Assembly: GCA_002746415.1 (NCBI GenBank)
Contig: NVXD01000016.1
Location: 124,001-188,000, forward strand
Length of the DNA stretch: 64,000 bases
Source of the DNA: Flavobacteriaceae bacterium
GTDB lineage: Bacteria; Bacteroidota; Bacteroidia; Flavobacteriales; Flavobacteriaceae
Direction of reading: 5' to 3'
The position numbers and the translations under genes are program-made. Of the stretch, positions 55,200-62,815 are shown piece after piece (position 1 is the stretch's first letter; each line of letters opens with the position of its first letter). Below the pieces are notes generated by a model. It saw only the letters and a program-made list of their open reading frames with translations. It had not been told where the DNA came from and did not search any database.

Positions 55200-55646
55200 A
55201 TGCAGTTATTAAATTTTCCAGCATACAACTTCCGATTCAAAAATAACGAAAATAAAGTCCAGATTTTTGATGCCATCCGTAAAAAATTTGTGGTATTGCA
55301 ACCTGAAGAATGGGTGAGGCAACATGTAGTGCACTACTTGATGCAAGAAAAAAAATATCCTAAATCGCTTATTAACGTAGAAAAACAACTTAAAATAAAC
55401 AATCTTACAAAGCGGTATGATGTAGTTATCTTCAATTCAGATGGGAGCATTCATCTTTTGGTGGAGTGTAAAGCGCCCGAAATTAAAATATCCCAAGCAG
55501 TTTTTGATCAAATAGCAAGGTACAATATGCAATTGCAAGCAACCTATTTAATGGTGACCAATGGATTGGAACATTATTACTGTAAAATGGATTTACTAAA
55601 AGAAAAATATACTTTTTTAAGGCAAATTCCTGATTTTAGCCGTTAA
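55200..55646 (+). CDS. Small HsdR-N/PD-(D/E)XK domain protein
   Basis: This 148-residue protein matches the N-terminal nuclease domain of type I restriction HsdR subunits. EEWVRQHVVHYLMQEKKYPKSLINVEKQL precedes the catalytic core YDVVIF...LVECKAP (Asp, then Glu-x-Lys of the PD-(D/E)XK fold), and QIARYNMQLQATYLMVTNG follows. No helicase domain or other hsd gene is present. It is likely a DNA-acting protein of unknown role. Its position between holA and a glycosyltransferase may be a conserved arrangement in flavobacteria. The start at 55200 excludes an extension that would run into holA. Confidence 0.85.
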   Translation: MQLLNFPAYNFRFKNNENKVQIFDAIRKKFVVLQPEEWVRQHVVHYLMQEKKYPKSLINVEKQLKINNLTKRYDVVIFNSDGSIHLLVECKAPEIKISQAVFDQIARYNMQLQATYLMVTNGLEHYYCKMDLLKEKYTFLRQIPDFSR

Positions 55647-55658
55647 TTTGCTACCGTT

Positions 55659-56660
55659 TTGAAGATAGCTATTGTCATACTCAACTGGAACGGTGTTACA
55701 CTGCTGGAAAAATTTCTTCCATCGGTTGTTCAGTATTCCACTGGTGCCGATATTTATGTTGCTGACAATGCCTCCACGGACACCTCCATCCCTTTTTTAA
55801 AAGAGAATTATCCAAACATTCATATCATTCAGAACAGCACCAATGGTGGCTTTGCCAAAGGGTATAACGATGCATTACAACATGTAAATGCAGATGTGTA
55901 TTGCTTATTGAATTCTGATGTAGAAGTATGTGAAAATTGGTTGACGGCAATTGCACAAACCTTTAATACGATTCCAGAAGCAGCAATACTACAACCTAAA
56001 ATACTAGACTTAAAACGTAAAGACTATTTTGAATATGCTGGTGCAGCTGGCGGATTTATTGATCAATTGGGGTACCCTTTTTGTCGTGGACGAATTTTCC
56101 AGGCCCTGGAAGAGGATAAAGGGCAATACAATGATGTTAAGGAGATTTTTTGGGCAACTGGAGCATGTATGTTCATTAAAAGCGAGCTTTATCATTCCTT
56201 AAATGGATTTGATGAAGACTACTTTGCTCACCAGGAGGAAGTGGATTTATGCTGGCGTGCAAAAAATAAAGGATATAAGTCCTTTTATGTGGGCACAAGC
56301 CATGTATATCATTTGGGTGGTTCTACCTTAAATAATATGAACCCTAAAAAAACATATTTAAACTTTAGGAATTCTCTTTACTCCATTACTAAAAACCTTC
56401 CAAGAAGAAAGGCATTTCTTATAATTATTGCCCGTCTATTGCTGGATGGAGTTGCTGCTGTGCGCTTTATTTTTCAATTTAAAATTTTACATTGCATCGC
56501 CATTCTTAAGGCGCATCTTAGTTTTTATCGTAACTTTATGAAAATGTACAGGAAAAGGGAAAAATTGCATTTCATCCAAAAATATTACACTACGAAGTCC
56601 ATAGTGTGGTCCCATTTCGTACATCAAGTAAGGAATTTTAACATTTTAGTAAAAGATTAA
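55659..56660 (+). CDS. Glycosyltransferase family 2
   Basis: The nucleotide-sugar-binding core begins immediately (KIAIVILNWNG, VADNASTD) and continues with GGFAKGYNDAL and the DxD-like NSDVEV. The acceptor region has WATGACMFIKSELYHSLNGFDEDYFAHQEEVDLCWRAKNKGY. A hydrophobic segment near residue 260 suggests peripheral membrane association. The protein is a rhamnosyltransferase-like GT2 used in surface polysaccharide assembly; the sugar is unknown. The only start that keeps the first strand is TTG at 55659, since the frame is closed 13 bases upstream. Confidence 0.91.
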   Translation: MKIAIVILNWNGVTLLEKFLPSVVQYSTGADIYVADNASTDTSIPFLKENYPNIHIIQNSTNGGFAKGYNDALQHVNADVYCLLNSDVEVCENWLTAIAQTFNTIPEAAILQPKILDLKRKDYFEYAGAAGGFIDQLGYPFCRGRIFQALEEDKGQYNDVKEIFWATGACMFIKSELYHSLNGFDEDYFAHQEEVDLCWRAKNKGYKSFYVGTSHVYHLGGSTLNNMNPKKTYLNFRNSLYSITKNLPRRKAFLIIIARLLLDGVAAVRFIFQFKILHCIAILKAHLSFYRNFMKMYRKREKLHFIQKYYTTKSIVWSHFVHQVRNFNILVKD

Positions 56661-56693
56661 CGAATTAACAATACTAAAATTTTTCATTTTACA

Positions 56694-56701
56694 TAATTTT
56701 G
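56694..56701 (+). promoter_or_regulatory. Minus-7 element for the OmpA-family lipoprotein gene
   Basis: TAATTTTG lies 56 bases before the ATG, leaving an A/T-rich leader of about 50 bases. Confidence 0.6.
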
Positions 56702-56757
56702 AACAGATTATTGAACTTAAACCAATTTATACAAACAATTAAATTTTAAACATCATT

Positions 56758-57609
56758 ATGAAGAAAATTATTCTAGGTTGTTTGGGTGTAACACTTTTAT
56801 TATCCTCTTGTGTTTCCCAAAAAAAATATGCTGATTTAGAGGCACAACAAAAAGAAACTCAAGATTTATTAAACTCTGCAACTGTTAAACTAAATGACTG
56901 TATAGAAGAAAAAGCTACAGCTACAGCTAGGTTAAGCACTTTGGAAGATCAAAATGCATTTTTAAAGGCCAACAATCAGGATTTGATCAACAATATGGGT
57001 GACTTAACTACACTTACCACTAAAGGGGCTGAAAATTTAGAAAAATCCTTGGAGAGCCTTCAGGAAAAAGATTTAACAATACGTAAGTTACAAAATGCAA
57101 TTACACGACGAGATTCTGTAAACCTTTCTTTGGTTCAGAGTTTAAAAGGTGTGCTTGGAAACTTAGATGACGAGGATATTGAAATCAGCGTTGAGAAAGG
57201 TGTTGTTTTTGTTTCTATCTCCGATAAGTTGTTGTTCCGTAGTGGTAGTTACAATATCACAAATAGAGCAAAAGAAATTTTGGGTAAAGTTGCCAAGGTG
57301 GTAAACAATAAGCCTGACTTTGAATTTATGGTAGAAGGTCATACAGATAGTGACCCATACAGTAGTAGTGTTTTATTGGACAACTGGGATTTAAGTGTTA
57401 AACGTGCTACAGCCATTGTTCGTATACTACAAAATGATTACAATGTTGATCCTAAACGTATGACAGCAGCTGGTAGAGCTAGTTATGTTCCTGTTTCTAC
57501 AACTGATAAATCTAAAAACAGAAGAACACGTATTGTAGTTCTTCCAAAAATTGATCAGTTCTATAGTATGATTGAAGAAGGAATGAAAGATCCTGCGATA
57601 GCAAACTAA
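56758..57609 (+). CDS. OmpA family lipoprotein (peptidoglycan-associated)
   Basis: A lipoprotein signal ends at the Cys of LLLSSCVSQKKYADLEAQQ. Residues 25-125 are a coiled coil, followed by an OmpA-like peptidoglycan-binding domain (about 145-270) with DKLLFRSGSYNIT, MVEGHTDSDPYSSS and DLSVKRATAIVRILQ...PKRMTAAGRASYVPV. The Asp of HTDSD and the Arg in NRRTRIVV are the diaminopimelate-binding residues of the family. It ties the outer membrane to the cell wall. A bidirectional terminator follows. Confidence 0.94.
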   Translation: MKKIILGCLGVTLLLSSCVSQKKYADLEAQQKETQDLLNSATVKLNDCIEEKATATARLSTLEDQNAFLKANNQDLINNMGDLTTLTTKGAENLEKSLESLQEKDLTIRKLQNAITRRDSVNLSLVQSLKGVLGNLDDEDIEISVEKGVVFVSISDKLLFRSGSYNITNRAKEILGKVAKVVNNKPDFEFMVEGHTDSDPYSSSVLLDNWDLSVKRATAIVRILQNDYNVDPKRMTAAGRASYVPVSTTDKSKNRRTRIVVLPKIDQFYSMIEEGMKDPAIAN

Positions 57610-57630
57610 AAGAAATAATAGTATTGATTT

Positions 57631-57660
57631 AAAAAGCGACCTCTAGGGGTCGCTTTTTTA
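57631..57660. terminator. Terminator after the OmpA lipoprotein gene
   Basis: AGCGACC and GGTCGCT pair around a short loop, with A residues before and T residues after, so it could serve the convergent gene too. Confidence 0.9.
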
Positions 57661-57681
57661 TTGGCTGTCTTTCCTTAACAT

Positions 57682-57726
57682 GAACTCAGCGCATTGCTTA
57701 ACCCATCACTGAGCGTGGTCGAAGTG
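57682..57726. repeat. REP-like element
   Basis: CTCAG and CTGAG flank the segment, which ends in CACTGAGCGTGGTCGAAGTG (57707-57726). From memory, CACTGAGCG...GTCGAAGTG is a widespread dispersed repeat in Bacteroidota genomes. Confidence 0.5.
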
Positions 57727-57731
57727 AAAAT

Positions 57732-58352
57732 TTATAGAATATCTAAATCCCCTTTTCCTTCCCTAATTACTTTTGGTTCACCTTCGGAAAGGTCGATTAC
57801 AGTTGATGCCACATTATCCCCATATCCACCATCGATAACAACATCCACCAAGTTATGCCATTTTTCAAAAATCAATTCTGGATCAGTGGTATATTCCAAC
57901 AATTCATCATCATCTCTAATGGATGTTGATACAATAGGGTTTCCCAATTCGGCAACTAAAGCCTGCGCAATTGTGTTATCAGGCACACGAATACCAACCG
58001 TTTTTTTCTTTTTAAAGTCTTTGGGTAAATTATTATTCCCTGGAAGAATAAAGGTATAAGGACCTGGCAATGCCCTTTTTAGCAACTTAAATGTTGGAGT
58101 GTCTATTTGACGTACATAATCAGACAGATTGCTTAAGTCTTTGCATATAAAGGACCAATTGGCCTTTGCCAATTTTACGCCTTTAATACGTGCAATTTTT
58201 TCCAAGGCTCTAGCATTCGTAATATCACAGCCCAAACCATATACCGTATCTGTAGGATATATGACTAAACCACCCTTTCTAAGAATGTCTACTACCTTTT
58301 TGACCTCCTTAGGGTTTGGGTTCTCTGGATATATTTTAATAAATTCTGCCAA
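57732..58352 (-). CDS. YciO/YrdC/Sua5-family protein (L-threonylcarbamoyladenylate synthase-like)
   Basis: The dsRNA-binding-like YrdC fold is shown by VVDILRKGGLVIYPTDTVYGLGCDI and by ALPGPYTFIL near the middle. At 206 residues it matches YciO in length, with no Sua5 C-terminal domain. The Sua5/TsaC motif SxN reads STSIRDDD, as in YciO-like proteins, so true tRNA t6A synthase activity is doubtful. A second family member elsewhere would settle this. It lies 155 bases downstream of uvrD on the same strand. Confidence 0.85.
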   Translation of the reverse strand: MAEFIKIYPENPNPKEVKKVVDILRKGGLVIYPTDTVYGLGCDITNARALEKIARIKGVKLAKANWSFICKDLSNLSDYVRQIDTPTFKLLKRALPGPYTFILPGNNNLPKDFKKKKTVGIRVPDNTIAQALVAELGNPIVSTSIRDDDELLEYTTDPELIFEKWHNLVDVVIDGGYGDNVASTVIDLSEGEPKVIREGKGDLDIL

Positions 58353-58507
58353 ATGAATTGTTTTCGTTTTACTTAGTTATTAAAGAGCCTTTTATTAAAC
58401 TTAGTTATTCAGCGTTTTCAAATCTTAAACAGTTGTAACATATTATTTTCAAGTAATAGAACTAACAGGTTTCAACGCTGCTCAACCAAACAACCAAGAT
58501 CTAATTT

Positions 58508-60835
58508 TCACCCAATCACTTCCAGCTTTGCAAAACGCAATAGCAATTTTTTAATATTTTTTTCAAATTGTATTTCTGCTTTTTTATCGTTCCCTACTCC
58601 TTCTATTTTAATTACCTGGCCTTTACCAAACCGAGTATGGTTAACCAATGAGCCTTCAGTCAGATTGGGGTCAATGCTATTTGTATTTCCTACTGGAGTG
58701 CTTAATTCTGGTTTTAGCTTACGCAATTTCCGCAATTGATTTTCATTGGGCTTTCCTGCACTTGGTGGTGTACCATTGGCAGGTTTAATTTGCCTTAGCG
58801 TACTTTTATCCACTTCACCAAAAATATCAGTATCTATAAGTGGTTTGTACCTGTACCCAGCATTATCTATTGGGGTCAGGTTTTCTACATATTGTTCATC
58901 TATTTCCTCAATAAATCGACTTGGTTCTGCATCAATTAATTTTCCCCATCTATACCTGTTTTGGGCATACGTAAGATATACCTGTTTTTCGGCACGGGTA
59001 AGGGCTACATAAAACAATCTCCGTTCTTCTTCCAGCTCACTTCGGGTACTCATACTCATGGCTGAGGGAAATAAATCCTCTTCCAATCCAACAATATACA
59101 CATATGGAAATTCCAAGCCTTTCGCCAAGTGAATCGTCATAAGCGCCACTCTATCATCGTCTCCTGTATCCTTGTCTAAATCAGTAGCCAAAGCCACATC
59201 TTCCATAAATTCACCTATATCTCCCTTGGCATCTGCCAGTTCTAATTGCCCTTCCACAAAATCCTTGATTCCGTTAAGCAACTCCTCAATATTCTCCATC
59301 TTGGCAATACCCTCTGGTGTTCCATCCTTTTTAAACTCCAGTAAAATCCCAGTTTTCTTCGCTACATGCTCTGCCAAAGTGAATGCATCGGAAACTTGAT
59401 CCATGATCTGAAAACTTTTGATCATGGTCACAAAATTCTGCAACTTCGTTTTAGTTCCAGTATTTATACTTAAACTTAATTTATCCAAATGTTCCATGAC
59501 CTCAAAAATGGATCGTCCGTAATGATTGGCAGCCACAACCAGTTTATCAATAGTGGTCTGCCCTATTCCCCTTGATGGAAAATTAATAATCCTTTTTAAT
59601 GCCTCTTCATCTTTTGGATTGATTACCAATCGCAAATAAGACAAGACATCTTTTATCTCTTTACGTTGATAAAATGAAAGTCCACCGTATATCCTATAGG
59701 GAATATCTTTTTTCCTAAGCGCATCCTCTATGGCACGGGACTGAGAATTGGTCCGATACAACACCGCAAAATTACCATTGGGCAATTGCTCTTGCATTTT
59801 ATTTTCAAAAATGGAACTAGCCACAAACCTACCCTCTTCTGCATCTGTTGGACTACGATGCACCTTTATTTTAGGCCCATCATCATTTGCCGTCCAAACC
59901 TCCTTTTCCAATTGATTTTTGTTCTTAGCAATAATACTATTGGCTGCATTTACAATATTCTTTGTAGAACGATAATTCTGTTCCAATCGATACATGCCCA
60001 CATCATCATAATCCTTTTGAAAATTTAGGATGTTATTGATGTTTGCTCCTCTGAACGAATAAATACTTTGTGCATCATCACCCACAACACATATGTTTTG
60101 ATACCTGTCTGAAAGTGCTTTTACAATAAGGTATTGGGAATGATTGGTATCTTGGTACTCATCAACCAAAATATACCGAAATCTATCTTGATATTTTGCC
60201 AATACTTCTGGGAAACGGGTTAAAAGTTCGTTTGTTCTTAACAATAAATCATCAAAATCCATGGCGCCAGCTTTAAAACAACGCTCCACATATTCTTGAT
60301 ATATTTCCCCCATTCGTGGTCGCTTAGTCATCGCATCAGCTTCAACCAAATCAGGATTGTTTAGATATGCTTTTACAGTAATCAAGCTATTTTTATAGGA
60401 CGAAATCCTATTTTGTACTTGTTTGTATTTATAGATATCCTTGTCCAGTCCTTTTTCTTTGATAATAGCAGCAATAAGGCGTTGGGAATCCTGGGTGTCA
60501 TAAATGGTGAAATTACTTGGAAAACCCAACTTATCTCCATCAAACCGAAGCAATTTTGCGAAAACAGAATGGAAAGTACCCATCCATAGGTTTTTCGTTT
60601 CTGAGCTTCCCATGATATCGGCAATACGCTTTTTCATTTCACGGGCTGCCTTATTGGTAAAGGTCAAAGCCAATATATTAAAAGAATCTACACCTTGATT
60701 CATCAAATGAGCAATGCGAAAAGTCAGCACACGCGTTTTCCCAGAACCTGCGCCTGCAATAACCATTAAAGGCCCTTTCTTATGTAAAACAGGGCCTTTT
60801 TGTGCCTCATTTAGTCCGTCTATAAAATTCTCCAA
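58508..60835 (-). CDS. UvrD/PcrA/Rep family ATP-dependent DNA helicase
   Basis: Superfamily 1 motifs are complete: motif I AGAGSGKTRVLTFRIAHL, Ia LALTFTNKAAREMKKRI, II YILVDEYQDTN, III VVGDDAQSIYSFRGA, IV YRLEQNYRSTKNIV, V VALMTIHLAKGLEFPYVYIVG and VI RRLFYVALTRAEKQVYLTYA. At 775 residues it has the size and C-terminal Tudor-like tail (LTEGSLVNHTRFGKGQVIKIEG) of PcrA/UvrD. It unwinds DNA in excision repair and dismantles RecA filaments. The start MENFIDGLNEAQKG is conserved. Confidence 0.95.
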   Translation of the reverse strand: MENFIDGLNEAQKGPVLHKKGPLMVIAGAGSGKTRVLTFRIAHLMNQGVDSFNILALTFTNKAAREMKKRIADIMGSSETKNLWMGTFHSVFAKLLRFDGDKLGFPSNFTIYDTQDSQRLIAAIIKEKGLDKDIYKYKQVQNRISSYKNSLITVKAYLNNPDLVEADAMTKRPRMGEIYQEYVERCFKAGAMDFDDLLLRTNELLTRFPEVLAKYQDRFRYILVDEYQDTNHSQYLIVKALSDRYQNICVVGDDAQSIYSFRGANINNILNFQKDYDDVGMYRLEQNYRSTKNIVNAANSIIAKNKNQLEKEVWTANDDGPKIKVHRSPTDAEEGRFVASSIFENKMQEQLPNGNFAVLYRTNSQSRAIEDALRKKDIPYRIYGGLSFYQRKEIKDVLSYLRLVINPKDEEALKRIINFPSRGIGQTTIDKLVVAANHYGRSIFEVMEHLDKLSLSINTGTKTKLQNFVTMIKSFQIMDQVSDAFTLAEHVAKKTGILLEFKKDGTPEGIAKMENIEELLNGIKDFVEGQLELADAKGDIGEFMEDVALATDLDKDTGDDDRVALMTIHLAKGLEFPYVYIVGLEEDLFPSAMSMSTRSELEEERRLFYVALTRAEKQVYLTYAQNRYRWGKLIDAEPSRFIEEIDEQYVENLTPIDNAGYRYKPLIDTDIFGEVDKSTLRQIKPANGTPPSAGKPNENQLRKLRKLKPELSTPVGNTNSIDPNLTEGSLVNHTRFGKGQVIKIEGVGNDKKAEIQFEKNIKKLLLRFAKLEVIG

Positions 60836-60942
60836 CTATATTTTTGATTTAAGTACTAAGGAACGGTGAATTTAGCCATTATTCATCTGATGCTAAAATC
60901 ATCATTTTAATAATTATGAACAATGCAAATGGGTTTTCATTT

Positions 60943-60950
60943 TAATTTTG
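60943..60950 (+). promoter_or_regulatory. Minus-7 element for the DsrE-M20-GltB operon
   Basis: TAATTTTG lies 28 bases before the ATG of the DsrE-like gene. Confidence 0.55.
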
Positions 60951-60978
60951 AATATATTTATTGGCATAAAACCAATCA

Positions 60979-61524
60979 ATGAAAAACCAACTTGCTTTCC
61001 TTTTCTTTATTGCAATACTACTCACTACAAAATACATGCAATCACAGACTAAGGAAACAGGACCTATCATCATGAATTATGGTGCAGTTTATAAGGTTGA
61101 AAATACTGATTATAAGATAAATACCAACAAAGACCTCAAAGCAGTCTTTGATATTATGAACAGTCCTGAGGATAATGAAAAACGAAATGCAAGTATTGAA
61201 ACAGCTGCCCGTTTTTTAAACATGCATGCCCAAGAACATATTCCCGCAAATAAATTACATGCTATTTTGGTGGTTCACAGTAAAGCATCCAAGGATATTA
61301 TAACCAACAAAGCATATAAAAAAAGATATGGCAAGGACAATCCTAATGAGGATATGATAAAAACCCTTTTGAAGGCAGGAGTCCAAGTGATTTTATGTGG
61401 TCAATCAGCTGGGTCAAGAAACATCGCGAAAGAAGATTTAATTCCCGGAGTGCAATTATCACTTTCGGCAATGACAGCCCTTATACAATTACAAAACGAA
61501 GGATACAGCTTAATTAAATTTTAA
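60979..61524 (+). CDS. Exported DsrE-like protein
   Basis: A signal peptide (1-22, ending YMQSQ) precedes a DsrE/DsrF-like alpha/beta domain: LKAVFDIM...ETAARFLNMHAQEHIP, LHAILVVHSKASKDII, and the strand VQVILCGQSAGSRNIAKEDLIPGVQLSLSAMTALIQLQNEGY. The Cys in ILCGQS occupies the place of the active-site Cys of sulfur-relay members. Periplasmic DsrE-like proteins are widespread and their role is unknown. It opens an operon with an M20 amidohydrolase 10 bases downstream. Confidence 0.85.
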   Translation: MKNQLAFLFFIAILLTTKYMQSQTKETGPIIMNYGAVYKVENTDYKINTNKDLKAVFDIMNSPEDNEKRNASIETAARFLNMHAQEHIPANKLHAILVVHSKASKDIITNKAYKKRYGKDNPNEDMIKTLLKAGVQVILCGQSAGSRNIAKEDLIPGVQLSLSAMTALIQLQNEGYSLIKF

Positions 61525-61534
61525 ACAGGGACAT

Positions 61535-62812
61535 ATGAAAAGAGTATTGTTATTTGCAACATTGTTTTGCACATTTTCACTAATGGGACAAACACCAATT
61601 TTTGAATCTGAATACAAAGACATGGAAAGCAAGGTGATTGAGTGGCGGCATGACTTTCACCAAAATCCAGAATTGAGCAATAGGGAGTTTAAAACTGCAG
61701 AAAAAATCGCCAAGCACCTAACATCCTTGGGTATAGAAGTACAAACTGGTGTTGCAAAAACCGGCGTTGTAGGAATCTTAAACGGTACTGCATCTGGAAA
61801 GGTTGTTGCATTAAGAGCCGATATTGATGCGCTTCCAGTAACGGAACGGAACGATTTGCCATTTAAATCCAATGTTACTTCAGCGTTTTTAGGTACTGAA
61901 GTTGGGGTAATGCATGCCTGTGGGCATGATACGCATATAGCAATTCTAATGGGTGTTGCGGAAATACTTTCCAATAACAAGGATAAAATAAGGGGAACTA
62001 TAAAATTCATATTTCAACCAGCCGAAGAAGGACCACCTCCAGGAGAAGAAGGTGGTGCATTATTGATGGTTAAGGAAGGTGTACTGAAAAATCCAGATGT
62101 GGATGCCATTTTTGGATTGCACATCAACTCTGAAATTCCGGTAGGAACAATCATGTATAAATCTGGCGGAAGCATGGCAGCATCTCAGCGCTTCGTCATA
62201 AATGTGAAGGGAAAACAAACTCACGGTTCACAACCATGGGCAGGTATTGATCCAATCCTTATTAGCGCAAAGATTATTGATGGCTTGCAAACCATTATCA
62301 GCCGTGAAGTTGAACTCACCAATGAAGCAGCAGTTATTACTGTTGGCAAAATTACCAGTGGTGTGCGTTTCAATATCATTCCGGAAAGTGCAGAAATGAT
62401 AGGCACTATCAGAACCTTAGATTATGATATGCAAAAAGTCATCAATAGAAGAATGGAAGAAATGGTACCAGCCATTGCCAAGGCTTATGGAGGTGAGGCT
62501 ACCATAGAAATCCATGAAAATACACAAATCACCTATAACGATCCAGCCCTTACTACCCAAATGGTTCCAAGTTTGCAACGTGTTGCAGGGATTGACAATG
62601 TAGGGATTCATAAAGCCATTACTGGTGCAGAGGATTTTTCTTATTTCCAAAATGAAGTCCCTGGTTTGTACTTCTTTTTAGGAGGAATGACACCTGGAAA
62701 CACGGAATCATTTCCCCATCACACTCCAGATTTTAAAATTGATGACGCTAGTATGCTTTTGGGAGTTAAAGCCATGTCTGAAATTGCTTTAGATTATCTA
62801 AATCAAAACTAA
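61535..62812 (+). CDS. Exported M20-family amidohydrolase (hippurate hydrolase-like)
   Basis: A signal peptide (1-19) is followed by the M20D core. WRHDFHQNPELSNREFKTAEKI and VVALRADIDALPV come first, then the metal-binding HACGHDTH (H127, C129, H131) and FIFQPAEEGPPPGEEGG; a distal His lies in FFLGGMTPG...SFPHHTPDF. The dimerisation lid contains VINVKGKQTHGSQPW. Related enzymes hydrolyse N-acyl amino acids or IAA conjugates. The gene is coupled to the next one, only three bases away. Confidence 0.93.
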   Translation: MKRVLLFATLFCTFSLMGQTPIFESEYKDMESKVIEWRHDFHQNPELSNREFKTAEKIAKHLTSLGIEVQTGVAKTGVVGILNGTASGKVVALRADIDALPVTERNDLPFKSNVTSAFLGTEVGVMHACGHDTHIAILMGVAEILSNNKDKIRGTIKFIFQPAEEGPPPGEEGGALLMVKEGVLKNPDVDAIFGLHINSEIPVGTIMYKSGGSMAASQRFVINVKGKQTHGSQPWAGIDPILISAKIIDGLQTIISREVELTNEAAVITVGKITSGVRFNIIPESAEMIGTIRTLDYDMQKVINRRMEEMVPAIAKAYGGEATIEIHENTQITYNDPALTTQMVPSLQRVAGIDNVGIHKAITGAEDFSYFQNEVPGLYFFLGGMTPGNTESFPHHTPDFKIDDASMLLGVKAMSEIALDYLNQN

Positions 62813-62815
62813 TTG

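Noticed and set aside
58371-58409. Direct repeat ACTTAGTTATT (58371-58381 and 58399-58409) upstream of the YciO-like gene
   Set aside because: It is short, AT-rich and a single pair; it could easily be chance.
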